Assembly: GCF_030062155.1 (NCBI RefSeq)
Contig: NZ_CP118267.1
Span: forward strand, 570,149-634,148
From: Pantoea sp. Lij88
GTDB taxonomy: Bacteria > Pseudomonadota > Gammaproteobacteria > Enterobacterales > Enterobacteriaceae
Reading direction: 5' to 3'
Length of the DNA: 64,000 bases
Shown here: positions 34,050-46,358 of the stretch, in pieces
How positions within the stretch are numbered: position 1 is the stretch's first letter
How the letters are laid out: each line of letters opens with the position of its first letter
Translations under genes and position numbers: made by a program
Notes under the pieces: generated by a model
Told to the model about the DNA's origin: nothing
What the model saw: the letters and a program-made list of their open reading frames with translations, nothing else
Databases searched by the model: none

Positions 34050-35177
34050 ATGAGCGTGAACTGGATCTGGCAGCAGCCGGACTGGCCCCATTTTCAATGG
34101 CAGGATGCCGTGCTATTACCGCGCCTGCGCCATCTGCAGCAGCAGCGCGGTTTGCTGCTGGGCCGTGCCAGCCTGCAGTCAGACGCTGAGTCCCAGACGC
34201 TAGATACCCTGCTGAGCAATATTCTCTCCTCATCGGCGATTGAAGAGGAGCGTGTCAACGTGCAGTCAGTGCGCTCATCGCTGGCGCGCCGGTTAGGCGT
34301 AACAGAAGAACAGCCATATCCTGTTTCCGATCGTTCAGAGGGACTGGCCGCGATGATGCTTGATGCCATCAACAATCGCAGCCAGCCGCTGACGATGGCG
34401 CGATTATTTCAGTGGCATCACTGGCTCTTTCCGGCTGATGAATGGACGGTGCAGCGCCTGAGCGTTGGCATGCTGCGCGGCAGTGAGCCGATGCAGGTGA
34501 TCTCAGGACGCATCGATCGCCCCACAGTGCATTTTGAAGCACCACCACGACAGGGGCTGGAGCCGCAGCTGGCGCAGTTCATTGCGTGGTTCAACAGCAG
34601 CCAGCATGATGTGATGCTGGACCCGCTGCTGCGCGCCGCCATCTGCCATCTGTGGTTTGTCACCCTGCACCCGTTTGATGATGGTAATGGTCGTATCACG
34701 CGAGCGTTAACCGATTTGGCGCTGTCGCAGGCCGACAGCCAGAGCATCCGTCTCTATGCCATGTCCCCTGCGATTCTGGCGCAGCGTGCCGGTTATTACC
34801 GCATCCTTGAGCAGACGCAGAAAGGCGGTCTGGACATCACCCACTGGCTGGTGTGGTTTCTCGATATCCTGGATGAGAGCCTCCAACAGGCGATGGCCAT
34901 CATCGATCGTACCCAGCAGAAAGCGCGTTTCTGGCTGCGGCATCAGGGGGCCGGATTAAGCCCGGAGCAGGTGAAAGTGCTGAACCGGCTGCTGGACGGT
35001 GGCGAACAGGGTTTTGAGCTGGGGATCAGCGCCAGTCAGTATCAGAAGGTCGCCAGAGTGAGTAAAGCCACCGCAACCCGTCATCTGGCGGATCTGGTGG
35101 AGAAAGGCTGTCTTTACCGGCTGGAGGGTGGCGGCAGGAGCACCCGCTATCAGGTTAAAACCGGCGAGATGCCCTGA
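34050..35177 (+). CDS. Fic-domain protein (DUF4172-type) with C-terminal winged helix
   Basis: A 375-residue protein. The N-terminal DUF4172-like region (about 1-55) is followed by an inhibitory-helix motif SSAIEEER (61-68) of the (S/T)xxxE(G/N) type with Glu in place of Gly/Asn. Then comes the Fic core with the intact active-site motif HPFDDGNGR (207-215). The C-terminal 70 residues look like a winged helix (YQKVARVSKATATRHLADLVEKGCL in parts). Fic proteins transfer AMP from ATP to Tyr, Ser or Thr of target proteins. The complete motif predicts activity held back by the inhibitory helix. With its own operator array upstream and DNA-binding domain it may act as a self-regulated stress switch. 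The target is unknown. Confidence 0.9.
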   Translation: MSVNWIWQQPDWPHFQWQDAVLLPRLRHLQQQRGLLLGRASLQSDAESQTLDTLLSNILSSSAIEEERVNVQSVRSSLARRLGVTEEQPYPVSDRSEGLAAMMLDAINNRSQPLTMARLFQWHHWLFPADEWTVQRLSVGMLRGSEPMQVISGRIDRPTVHFEAPPRQGLEPQLAQFIAWFNSSQHDVMLDPLLRAAICHLWFVTLHPFDDGNGRITRALTDLALSQADSQSIRLYAMSPAILAQRAGYYRILEQTQKGGLDITHWLVWFLDILDESLQQAMAIIDRTQQKARFWLRHQGAGLSPEQVKVLNRLLDGGEQGFELGISASQYQKVARVSKATATRHLADLVEKGCLYRLEGGGRSTRYQVKTGEMP

Positions 35178-35200
35178 AGGCGTGATTGCTGAGAAAGCGG

Positions 35201-35227
35201 GGAGCATCGCGGCGGTGGCGATGCTCC
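35201..35227. terminator. bidirectional hairpin, fic / bgl operon end
   Basis: Perfect 10-bp stem GGAGCATCGC / GCGATGCTCC with a 7-base loop between the ends of two convergent genes. The T runs are short, so termination strength is uncertain. Confidence 0.6.
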
Positions 35228-35240
35228 GTTAAGCACGGGA

Positions 35241-38546
<3,306 letters not shown>

Positions 38547-38551
38547 CTAAA

Positions 38552-38600
38552 AATAAAAAAACCCGAGAACCTCCTCTTTTCAGAAGACGCGCTCAGGTTT
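38552..38600 (-). terminator. antitermination-controlled terminator before bglF
   Basis: On the minus strand, AAACCTGAG pairs with CTCGGGTTT (one G-U pair) around a smaller CTTCT/AGAGG hairpin, followed by a T run. It overlaps the RAT site at its 5' arm. Confidence 0.85.
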
Positions 38601-38625
38601 TGCCTGCATCAAGCAGTAACAATCC
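38596..38625 (-). promoter_or_regulatory. RAT site between bglG and bglF
   Basis: Minus-strand GGATTGTTACTGC...GCAGGCAAAACC, the canonical ribonucleic antiterminator of BglG/LicT proteins. When dimeric BglG binds it, the overlapping terminator cannot form. Confidence 0.9.
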
Positions 38626-38636
38626 GGTTTTAAAGG

Positions 38637-39590
<954 letters not shown>

Positions 39591-39632
39591 TCAGGGCAAA
39601 AAGCGTGACAGCGATCGTACTCAGCTGATGTT

Positions 39633-40979
39633 TTAAAAGGTGACCACCGTCTTAAGCTCTGTGACCCAGGCATCCTGAGTGCGGGAAATCCCTGCCGGAT
39701 GATGCCAGTACTGCAGACCGGGCTGCAGCTCAAGCCAGGAAACGGGCCGGAACCGGTAATAGAATTCGCCTCTGAGCGAATCACCCGGCACCGGATGATA
39801 GGCCACATCGTTATAGTCAGAGACACCACTGATCTGGTTCATTTCACGCTGGTTACGCGCGTACTGCTTACTCCCCTCCGTCCAGGTCAGGCCAATGCCA
39901 ATCCAGTCTTCCGGACGGGCGTCAGACAGACCGCGGTAGCGTAGCGAAGCCGCATAAACGGAATGCATATAGTTCGTGCGCGGGTCGGCCAGACTCATGC
40001 TGAAGGAGGTGCTCAGACCGCGACTCGTATCCTGTTGATGCTGCGTCAGCTGCTGATTGAGACCGGCATAAAGAAACCAGGTCCGGTGGTGCTTTTGATA
40101 GCCCTCAGGGTCTCTGGCCCCCGCGCCGCCAGCGTGGCCACGATAGAGGTCTCGCTGCGGCGCATTGGTAAAGAGCACGCCCAGGTTATAGGCTCCTGGC
40201 AGACCTTTTATCAGAGGGCGGGCTTCGATTTCCACCGGCAGCAGCACGCCTTTACTGCCCCGGGTGGAAGCACTCCAGGCGTGCTGACGGCTGGCGGCAT
40301 CCGGGTTCTGCTCCATCACACCGCCTTTTAAGGTGACGACGGGATTTAACCGGTACTCAAGCGTGGTGCCCCAGGTGTGCACGTTCCAGTTGTTCCAGGT
40401 CAGTGAGTTGGCCGATTTTCCGCCGCACTGCGACAGCATCTGGAAATCACAGGGGATGATCTGATCGAATGTCTGAACCTTGTTCATCATTCCGATGCGC
40501 CATGTCATTCGGCGGTCATCAAAGCTGCGCGCGAAGGTCAGCCAGCCCAGCCGGGTGATGGATTGCCCGCACCAGCTCTCCTGCGTGAGGTCATTCATAT
40601 TCGCGCGAGGATCCTGAACGCGCCGTGTCGTTAAATCATCATTATGATTACGGTTGACGATATTGGCTTCAATACGCGCATCGGGAATACCGCTCCAGCG
40701 GGAGAGATCCTGATTAAAGGTTAATGCAAATTGATCGATATAGGCGACGTGGGAATCATGGTTATATCCGCCTCCGCCATTCCAGCCGATCTCATTCAGA
40801 TAGCCCAGATTATAAGTAAACCCATTATCAGCAAGCGATTCACGTAATCCATACCTATCACCCAGAATGGGCTCGGGTGGCGGCTCAAATCCCAGTACGG
40901 TTCCGTGCCATTCCTGCGCCGACAAAAAAGGAGAAAAAGTCAGTAATAAGAGCGCCCACAGTTTTTTATCTATCATCAT
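39633..40979 (-). CDS. OprB-family carbohydrate porin
   Basis: A 448-residue outer-membrane protein. A short signal peptide (MMIDKKLWALLLLTFSPFLS, cleavage near SAQ) precedes a body of alternating strands. Family signs of the carbohydrate-selective porin OprB are LRESLADNGFTYNLGYLNEIGWNGG and LGLTW-type late strands. It ends in aromatic Phe (TVVTF), as outer-membrane barrels do. It should let beta-glucosides cross the outer membrane. In Escherichia the bgl operon uses the LamB-type porin BglH, so an OprB-type protein is a substitution. A third RAT/terminator lies upstream, so it is probably controlled by BglG. Its stop is 84 bp before the bglG RAT. Confidence 0.88.
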   Translation of the reverse strand: MMIDKKLWALLLLTFSPFLSAQEWHGTVLGFEPPPEPILGDRYGLRESLADNGFTYNLGYLNEIGWNGGGGYNHDSHVAYIDQFALTFNQDLSRWSGIPDARIEANIVNRNHNDDLTTRRVQDPRANMNDLTQESWCGQSITRLGWLTFARSFDDRRMTWRIGMMNKVQTFDQIIPCDFQMLSQCGGKSANSLTWNNWNVHTWGTTLEYRLNPVVTLKGGVMEQNPDAASRQHAWSASTRGSKGVLLPVEIEARPLIKGLPGAYNLGVLFTNAPQRDLYRGHAGGAGARDPEGYQKHHRTWFLYAGLNQQLTQHQQDTSRGLSTSFSMSLADPRTNYMHSVYAASLRYRGLSDARPEDWIGIGLTWTEGSKQYARNQREMNQISGVSDYNDVAYHPVPGDSLRGEFYYRFRPVSWLELQPGLQYWHHPAGISRTQDAWVTELKTVVTF

Positions 40980-41100
40980 AAGACCTGTTATTTATTTTTA
41001 ATCGTAAAAGGGCTTGCAGGAGACTTTTCAACCTCCTGTTAAACGTAAGGTAATAATCAAATTTATCAGTCACCTGTAAGCAATCAGCTGAAGCGAGGGC

Positions 41101-41153
41101 AAAAAAAAACCTAAACGTTCCACAGCGGTAAATACCGTGGAACGCTTAGGTTT
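41101..41153 (-). terminator. antitermination-controlled terminator before porin gene
   Basis: Minus-strand AAACCTAAGCGTTCCAC pairs with GTGGAACGTTTAGGTTT (one mismatch) around a CGG-rich loop, followed by a run of nine T. It is stronger than the other two bgl terminators. Confidence 0.88.
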
Positions 41154-41176
41154 TGCCTGGTGTGCAGTAGCAACCC
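41149..41176 (-). promoter_or_regulatory. RAT-like site upstream of porin gene
   Basis: Minus-strand GGGTTGCTACTGC-ACAC-CAGGCAAAACC. Compared with the other two RATs, A3 and T7 are replaced (GGATTG to GGGTTG, TTACTGC to CTACTGC), but the core pairing and ACTGC...CAGGCAAAACC are kept. It overlaps the terminator. Confidence 0.85.
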
Positions 41177-41642
41177 TTCGCTGAAAACAGTGCCACCCTA
41201 ACACTGCATTTGAATGCTGAAAAGTTATCGCTATTGTATTTCTGTAAAATGTGAGCTGATTAACGCTTAATATTGCCGAAAGTCATAGCAGCACGCATTA
41301 TTGAACCCGATGTAAAATAAATATTAACAGGAAGTCAGAAAGCGCTCTGATTAACGTGTTTAATTAAATGCAATGAACGGTGCCGGGTGAGCGGTAGTGA
41401 TTTAATTAACCCTGCCGTTTTAAAATTTCCTGCAGTGAATGCAATATTCTGAAAGCAATAAGCGCAGGAGCAATCCGTGTTTTTTCTATCGATGCTGATA
41501 CTGCATTATCGGAGAGAGGATTACCCGTGCCGGTAAGGTGGGAAAATCGGGAAAGTTATGCAGAAAGGGACTTGCGCCAAAAATGCAGGTACAGATTCAA
41601 ATCAGGTTAAGCAGCAGCGTTCATACTGCCTTTCAGAAACAG
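41177..41642. other. non-coding region between porin leader and yebG end
   Basis: About 465 AT-rich bases. It should hold the promoter of the porin/bgl operon. A CRP-like half-perfect site lies at about 41247-41268 (AAATGTGA then a weak right half), about 75 bp upstream of the porin RAT, the expected place for catabolite control. No believable gene is seen; the plus-strand frame over 41538-41876 is a shadow of yebG. Confidence 0.4.
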
Positions 41643-41671
41643 CAACGCCGGAAGGTTCGCTTCCGGCGTTG
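41643..41671 (-). terminator. terminator after yebG
   Basis: Perfect 12-bp stem CAACGCCGGAAG / CTTCCGGCGTTG with a 5-base loop, directly after the yebG stop on the minus strand. Few T follow. Confidence 0.7.
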
Positions 41672-41677
41672 TGGTGA

Positions 41678-42031
41678 TTATGCGGCTTTGACGGCGCGCA
41701 CTTTCTTAGCAGCAGGTTCTTCCACCTGCTCATCCGCACCATCGTCAGATACCGCTTCAGGCATTACTGCTTCAGGTTCAGAAACCGCAGCCGCTTCCGG
41801 CAGTTTGCTGGTGCGGAGAATATGCTGCACCGCATCTTTCTGCTCGGCAATCAGCAGGCCCAGCGTTTCCGCCTGAGACTCATCCAGTGCAGGTTGATGC
41901 TGTAACAGCCAGTCAGTGAAGGCTTCGGCCATATCGAGCATTTTGTCGTAGGCATCGGCCTCTTTCTTATTGGCAAACGTCATCTTCTCTTCACCCTTTC
42001 TGACTACAACAAATTTTGTTTCAACAGCCAT
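41678..42031 (-). CDS. yebG: YebG-family SOS-induced protein
   Basis: A 117-residue protein. Its N-terminal 80 residues match Escherichia YebG closely (MAVETKFVVVRKGEEKM, KKEADAYDKMLDMA, LLIAEQKDAVQHILRTSKLP). The C-terminal tail is longer and rich in Glu, Ala and Val, which is the variable part of the family. YebG is a small DNA-damage-inducible protein of unknown mechanism. A perfect LexA box lies 18 bp upstream of the ATG, so SOS control is seen directly. It is downstream of, and on the same strand as, the SIR2/HAM1 pair but has its own promoter. Confidence 0.95.
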   Translation of the reverse strand: MAVETKFVVVRKGEEKMTFANKKEADAYDKMLDMAEAFTDWLLQHQPALDESQAETLGLLIAEQKDAVQHILRTSKLPEAAAVSEPEAVMPEAVSDDGADEQVEEPAAKKVRAVKAA

Positions 42032-42048
42032 CTTTTCGCCCTCAGGTA

Positions 42049-42064
42049 CTGTGTATACATACAG
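42049..42064. promoter_or_regulatory. LexA box of yebG
   Basis: CTGT-GTATACAT-ACAG, a perfect CTGT-N8-ACAG SOS box, with symmetry extending to TACTGTGTATACATACAGTA. It sits just before the yebG ribosome site. Confidence 0.95.
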
Positions 42065-42187
42065 TATATCATGCCGGTTATGCTTTGCCAGCAGAGAATA
42101 GCGTTTATCGGTTGCATGCGGGCTAACCTTAACCGTGCGCAGGTTTTTTTCTTTTTCCTGACGCTTCTCTGCCGGAAACGACGCTGA

Positions 42188-42982
42188 CTATACCAGCAAC
42201 TCTTCGAGGAACATCGCCAGTGCCTTGCGCGGATCGTCCTCTTCGGAAACGATCACCTCGATCCCCCACTGCCCCAGCACCTCTTTGGCCACCGGGTTGT
42301 TGCGGTTGGTGAACAGGTACGATTTTGGCCGGGCGGTTGCCAGCCCGGTACGGCCCCACATCTTGGTCAGACGGTAGAACAGCAGGCGAATGTTAAAGTC
42401 GCTGATGCTGTAGCCGACAAACAGCACGGAATTGCCCATCACGTCATGGGTCAGTTTGATGTCGAGCGGCGAGTCAAAATAGAGACGTTCAAAATAGCTG
42501 CTCTCATCGAGCACAATCGAGGTGTCATCATCGAAATCGCCGTGCAGCTTGATGATGTGACGCTTATCTTCAGTCAGCGAGACCAGGTCAGCGGCGTTCG
42601 CTACTTTGTAATAAGGAACACCGTGCGCATCGTGCGCCGCTTCCAGCCAGCGATCGTAATTGGTGGTGTAGATGCGCGAGAAATTACCCTGCGTAATCAT
42701 GGTATGAATTTCAGAAGACCGGACATCGATATCCGGGCGGTGCCACTCGCGATCCATCCAGCTGCGCAGCGGGCCAAGCGAACCTTTCTTCTGTTTGTAA
42801 TATTCTGCCAGCGACAGATGCGTGCCATAGGTATTAAAGATTTTAGGGTCGTAACCCAGCTCGTTAGCCAGATGAGCAATCAGTTCATGCCACTCGGGAA
42901 GACCAAAATTGCGCGATATACCGGCACCGGCGAACAGAATCAGTTTGCCGGAATCATAGGCGCGTTTAAGTTCAGGTTTCAT
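42188..42982 (-). CDS. SIR2-family protein (KomC-like NADase effector candidate)
   Basis: A 264-residue single-domain SIR2-like protein. The NAD-binding loop is LFAGAGISRNFGLPEW (GAGIS at 19-23); the second nucleotide motif is TTNYD (106-110); the catalytic His is in KLHGDFDD (His147); and a late FVGYSISDFNIR closes the Rossmann fold. All key residues appear intact. In bacterial immunity such SIR2 domains (Thoeris, DSR, Kongming) degrade NAD to stop phage growth. It is not a metabolic deacetylase of the CobB type, since it lacks the Cys4 zinc finger. Its ATG overlaps the stop of the HAM1-like gene (ATGA), so the pair is made together. This strongly suggests a sensor-effector complex. Confidence 0.88.
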   Translation of the reverse strand: MKPELKRAYDSGKLILFAGAGISRNFGLPEWHELIAHLANELGYDPKIFNTYGTHLSLAEYYKQKKGSLGPLRSWMDREWHRPDIDVRSSEIHTMITQGNFSRIYTTNYDRWLEAAHDAHGVPYYKVANAADLVSLTEDKRHIIKLHGDFDDDTSIVLDESSYFERLYFDSPLDIKLTHDVMGNSVLFVGYSISDFNIRLLFYRLTKMWGRTGLATARPKSYLFTNRNNPVAKEVLGQWGIEVIVSEEDDPRKALAMFLEELLV

Positions 42983-43539
42983 GCCACTCCCCGCGAGGTT
43001 TTTAAAAAGGTGGCGAAGCGATCCAGCGCGATGCGCCGCATCGAGATCTCATTCTTGAGTTCGCCCATTTCTGCAAAGGTCTGCTCATAGCCTTCGGGAA
43101 TAAACACGCAGTCCCACTGGAAGCCGCGCGTCCCGGCAGGTTTCGCGGCGATGGTACCGCGCAGTTCGCCAGAAAACTGGTACATTTTGCGGCCATCGCA
43201 GTACCCCAGCACCGTTTTGGCCGTCACGGCCTGGCTGTCGAGTCCCTGCACCAGCGCGGTAAAGCGCTCCGCGTCCAGGCGGTTCCAGAAAATGCGGGTC
43301 AGACCGGCGGGCAGACCATTCAGGCCATCCAGATAGAGGCCGGTATGCTCCACAAACAGCGGCCGGCCAATCAGGGAAAAGGCTTTGGTCAGTTTATCGC
43401 GCACCAGGTCGAGCTCATTTTCGGTCTGAATTTCTTCGATGCGACGGGCGATGGGCAGAACTTCGACCCCGATGGGTTCGAGTATTTTGCGCACCTCAGC
43501 CAGTTTCGGCTCATTGGCAGAAAGGAATCTGATTTTCAT
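42979..43539 (-). CDS. HAM1/RdgB-like non-canonical NTP-binding protein (KomB-like)
   Basis: A 186-residue protein of the HAM1/ITPase family. Recognisable parts are SANEPKLAEV (residues 7-16, phosphate-binding Lys12), VEHTGLYLDGLNGLPAG (63-79), FQWDCVFIPEGYEQTFAEM (140-158) and NEISMRRIAL (163-172). Two usual active-site residues are changed. The catalytic Asp of the (D/E)DSGL or EDT motif is His65, and the His of the SHR base-recognition motif is Met167. Normal members destroy ITP, dITP or XTP. This one may bind but not hydrolyse them, as a sensor would. It is translationally coupled to the SIR2 gene. By eye it is nearer to eukaryotic ITPA than to Escherichia RdgB in the FQWD..GYEQTFAEM block. 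Confidence 0.85.
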   Translation of the reverse strand: MKIRFLSANEPKLAEVRKILEPIGVEVLPIARRIEEIQTENELDLVRDKLTKAFSLIGRPLFVEHTGLYLDGLNGLPAGLTRIFWNRLDAERFTALVQGLDSQAVTAKTVLGYCDGRKMYQFSGELRGTIAAKPAGTRGFQWDCVFIPEGYEQTFAEMGELKNEISMRRIALDRFATFLKTSRGVA

Positions 43540-43716
43540 GGGGCTTCCAGGTTAATTACTCCGCCACGCACTGAATTTTAACGGAAACAAGCGGGCAGGA
43601 TAAATCAGTAACGCTGAAGAGTGTAGCCCAATTCGGTCAGGCGCTGCGAACAGCGCGCGGTCAGACGAGAGAGACGCAGGCGGTGATGCGGCCTTGTTCT
43701 GGCACGCAAATTTAAT

Positions 43717-43744
43717 GCAGCGCCGGTGCGGCCACCGGCGCTGC
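43717..43744. terminator. terminator after the sulfur operon
   Basis: Perfect 12-bp stem GCAGCGCCGGTG / CACCGGCGCTGC with loop CGGC, beginning within 5 bases of the last gene's stop. It separates that operon from HAM1. The AT-rich run that follows on the minus strand is weak in T. Confidence 0.7.
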
Positions 43745-43748
43745 GGAC

Positions 43749-44648
43749 TCAGTAAACAATGCCCGGTGGATTCACCGTCGATTGTGCGATGGCTTCATCC
43801 TGTTCGCCCCAGCGGGCTAATACCTGCTGATACTGCCCGTCTTTGATAGTGCCATCCAGCGCCGTCTGCAGTGCGGGGGCCAGGCCATTGCCTTTTTTGG
43901 TGGTTACGGCCACCCACGCGCGAAACGGCCCGCTCCCTACCAGCTTTGTCTGCCCGCGCGACGCCACTTTCCATGCCGCCATCGAGTGAGGGCCAAAGAT
44001 GGCATCGGCCCGTCCCGACAGCAGCGTCAGCGTGGCTGAAGCATCGTCAGTGAGATAAACCGGCGTTACCGCGGGCAGACCGTTGGCCCGGTTCTGCTGA
44101 TCCCAGCTCAGCAATATGCGCTCCTGATTGGTGCCCGACGAGACGATGATCCGCTTACCGGCAATATCAGCAGGCCGATCAATCCGGCTGATGTGACTGT
44201 CGCTTTTCACCGCAAAGGCGTGATTGTCGGCACGATAGGTCGCAAAGTCGAACTTCTTCTTACGCTCTTCGGTGACGGCAATATTAAACATCGCGACATC
44301 ATAGCGTCCGGCGCTGATACCCAGCGGCCAGTCCTCCCACGACGCTGGCACCAGCTTCAGCTTTAATCCCAGACTGTCCGCCAGCAGTCTGGCGATGTCA
44401 GGATCGCTGCCGATCCGCGTCACATTGTCAGACGCCAGCAGCGACAGCGGTGGTGAGTTAGTGGCAGAGGTCGCGACCGTCAGCGTGCCAGGTTCAATAA
44501 AGTGGTAATCAGCCGGAATTTTTCTGATTGCCTCTGGATTAGCCGACGCATGGATCGGTGTCTCGTTTTGCAGAACATCAAGTTTCGCTGCCGCTGCATA
44601 CCCCAGCGTCGGGAGCAGCGCCAGCACCGTGAACGTCAGCGCCCTCAT
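43749..44648 (-). CDS. amino-acid-type ABC binding protein, last gene of sulfur operon
   Basis: A 299-residue periplasmic protein (signal peptide ending near YAAAA). It belongs to binding family 3 and is a paralogue of the binding protein encoded at 46882-47823: both share PASWEDWPLG, KKFDFATYR or KEKFDFATYR, ADIAGKRIIVSSGTNQE-like blocks, and SPPL near the start. The two probably bind related S-substituted amino acids. Its ATG overlaps the ATPase stop (ATGA). Having two binding proteins for one permease and ATPase is unusual and suggests two ligands. Confidence 0.87.
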   Translation of the reverse strand: MRALTFTVLALLPTLGYAAAAKLDVLQNETPIHASANPEAIRKIPADYHFIEPGTLTVATSATNSPPLSLLASDNVTRIGSDPDIARLLADSLGLKLKLVPASWEDWPLGISAGRYDVAMFNIAVTEERKKKFDFATYRADNHAFAVKSDSHISRIDRPADIAGKRIIVSSGTNQERILLSWDQQNRANGLPAVTPVYLTDDASATLTLLSGRADAIFGPHSMAAWKVASRGQTKLVGSGPFRAWVAVTTKKGNGLAPALQTALDGTIKDGQYQQVLARWGEQDEAIAQSTVNPPGIVY

Positions 44649-45439
44649 AACACGCGCGCCAGAAAACGGCGGGTGCGTTCATGACGCGGATTGTTGAGCA
44701 CCTGAGTCGTACTGCCCTGCTCTACAATCCGGCCATCCACCATAAAGACCACGTTGTCCGCCACTTCGCGGGCGAAGCCGATCTCATGGGTCACAATCAC
44801 CAGCGTGGTGCCGGAACGCGCCAGCTTTTTAATCACGTCGAGCACTTCGCCGACCAGCTCCGGGTCCAGCGCCGAAGTCGGCTCATCAAACAGCATCACG
44901 CGCGGATTGAGCATCAGCGCCCGCGCAATGGCGATGCGCTGCTGCTGCCCGCCCGACAGGTGGCGCGGCCAGGCATCGGCTTTATGGCGCAGGCCGACAA
45001 TATCCAGCAGTTCACCCGCCCGCGCTATCGCTTCCGGTCTGGTTAACTGCCGATGCGCCACCGGCGCTTCAATCAGGTTGTCCAGCACGCTGAGGTGCGG
45101 AAACAGATTGAAGTTCTGAAACACATAGCCGACGTTGATACGCTGCCGCAGAATCGCCTTCTCTTTCAGCTCATACAGCTTATTGCCGCGCTGCTGATAG
45201 CCGATGTAGTCGCCATCAATCTGAATGAATCCCTCATCGACCCGCTCCAGATGATTGATGGTACGGAGCAGCGTGGATTTACCGGAACCGGATGGCCCGA
45301 GGATCACCGTGACGGAGCCGGGCTCCAGCGACAGCGAGACATCATCCAGCGCTTTATGTTTACCAAATCGTTTACTGACGCCGGTAATGCTGATGGCACC
45401 GGTCGTGTGTGAGGTGCGGTAATCAATGGCTTCGGACAT
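44645..45439 (-). CDS. amino-acid ABC transporter ATP-binding protein (YxeO/TcyN-like)
   Basis: A 264-residue ATPase starting at the ATG at 45439 after GGAGATCAGCC. It has Walker A GPSGSGKST, Q-loop YVFQNFNLFPH, signature LSGGQQQRIAIARA, Walker B VMLFDEPTSALDPE, and switch His in IVTHEIGFARE. It is of the polar amino acid (GlnQ/TcyN) group. The start region overlaps the permease gene by 17 bp. It should energise import of cysteine derivatives in this operon. Confidence 0.92.
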   Translation of the reverse strand: MSEAIDYRTSHTTGAISITGVSKRFGKHKALDDVSLSLEPGSVTVILGPSGSGKSTLLRTINHLERVDEGFIQIDGDYIGYQQRGNKLYELKEKAILRQRINVGYVFQNFNLFPHLSVLDNLIEAPVAHRQLTRPEAIARAGELLDIVGLRHKADAWPRHLSGGQQQRIAIARALMLNPRVMLFDEPTSALDPELVGEVLDVIKKLARSGTTLVIVTHEIGFAREVADNVVFMVDGRIVEQGSTTQVLNNPRHERTRRFLARVL

Positions 45440-46349
45440 GGCTGATCTCCTCGGTCGGATGAAGTGGCGTGACGCGGTTGCGCCACTGTCGCCAGCGAGA
45501 GGGTTGCGGTTCACGCGTGACGCTGCGGGCCATCCAGCGTTCAGCGTTGTACTGAATTACGGACAGAACGGTAGTAATGATCAGATACCAGGCGGCTCCC
45601 ACCATCAGTAGCGGGATCACTTCCTGATTGCGGTTGTAGATCATCTGGATGGTGTAAAACAGCTCCGGCATCGCCAGCACGTAAACCACGGAGGTGCCTT
45701 TCGCCAGGCTGATGATCTCGTTGAACGCAGTAGGGATAATGGCGCGCAGCGCCTGCGGCAGAATGATGCGGAAGGTGCGACGTGTCGCAGAGAGACCCAG
45801 CGCGGACGCGGCTTCCACCTGACCGTGATCGACGCCGAGGATCCCGCCGCGAATAATCTCCGCACTGTAAGCCGCCTGCACCAGCGTCAGACCGATCACG
45901 GCTGCCTGAAACTGGCCCAGTACGTTAATCGTCTGAAACGCGCCCCACGACAGGCCGGTAAACGGAATGCCGAGCGACAGGGTGTCGTAGAGATAGGAGA
46001 AGTTATAAAGAATGATCAGCACCACAATCAGCGGCAGTGAACGGAACAGCCAGATATAACCCCACGCCAGCGTGCTCAGCAGCCACGACGAAGAGAGGCG
46101 TGCCAGCGCCAGCAGCCCGCCCAAAAACAGGCTGAATACCGTGCCCAGCAGGGTCAGCAGCAGCGTCTGACCCAGACCGTGCAGGATGACTGGATCAAAG
46201 AACCAGCGGGCGAACACGCTCCACTCCCAGCGCGGATTAAAGGCCACCGACTGCACCACGCCCGCCAGAATAAACAGCGCGACGATAGCCCCGGCGGTGC
46301 GTGCCGGATAACGCGCGGGCACGACCTGCAGATGTTGATGTTTGCTCAT
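45423..46349 (-). CDS. amino-acid ABC transporter permease (YxeN/TcyL-like)
   Basis: A 308-residue inner-membrane protein; the ATG at 46349 after AAGGAGTGACG is preferred over a GTG at 46355. It has an N-terminal membrane segment, a channel domain with about five more spans, and an EAA loop of the His/Glu/Gln permease family (GQVEAASALGLSATRRTFRIILP, shown from about residue 195). A single permease gene suggests a homodimer. It lies 9 bp downstream of the acetyltransferase gene. Confidence 0.9.
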   Translation of the reverse strand: MSKHQHLQVVPARYPARTAGAIVALFILAGVVQSVAFNPRWEWSVFARWFFDPVILHGLGQTLLLTLLGTVFSLFLGGLLALARLSSSWLLSTLAWGYIWLFRSLPLIVVLIILYNFSYLYDTLSLGIPFTGLSWGAFQTINVLGQFQAAVIGLTLVQAAYSAEIIRGGILGVDHGQVEAASALGLSATRRTFRIILPQALRAIIPTAFNEIISLAKGTSVVYVLAMPELFYTIQMIYNRNQEVIPLLMVGAAWYLIITTVLSVIQYNAERWMARSVTREPQPSRWRQWRNRVTPLHPTEEISHVRSH

Positions 46350-46358
46350 CGTCACTCC

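Noticed and set aside
42049..42187. SOS control of the HAM1/SIR2 pair
   Set aside because: The LexA box lies downstream of the SIR2 stop and directs yebG only. No LexA box was seen upstream of the HAM1 gene.
43540..43716. Remnant tRNA or integration site beside the HAM1/SIR2 pair
   Set aside because: The spacer has GC-rich repeats but no cloverleaf or T-loop pattern, and no integrase or direct repeat flanks the pair.
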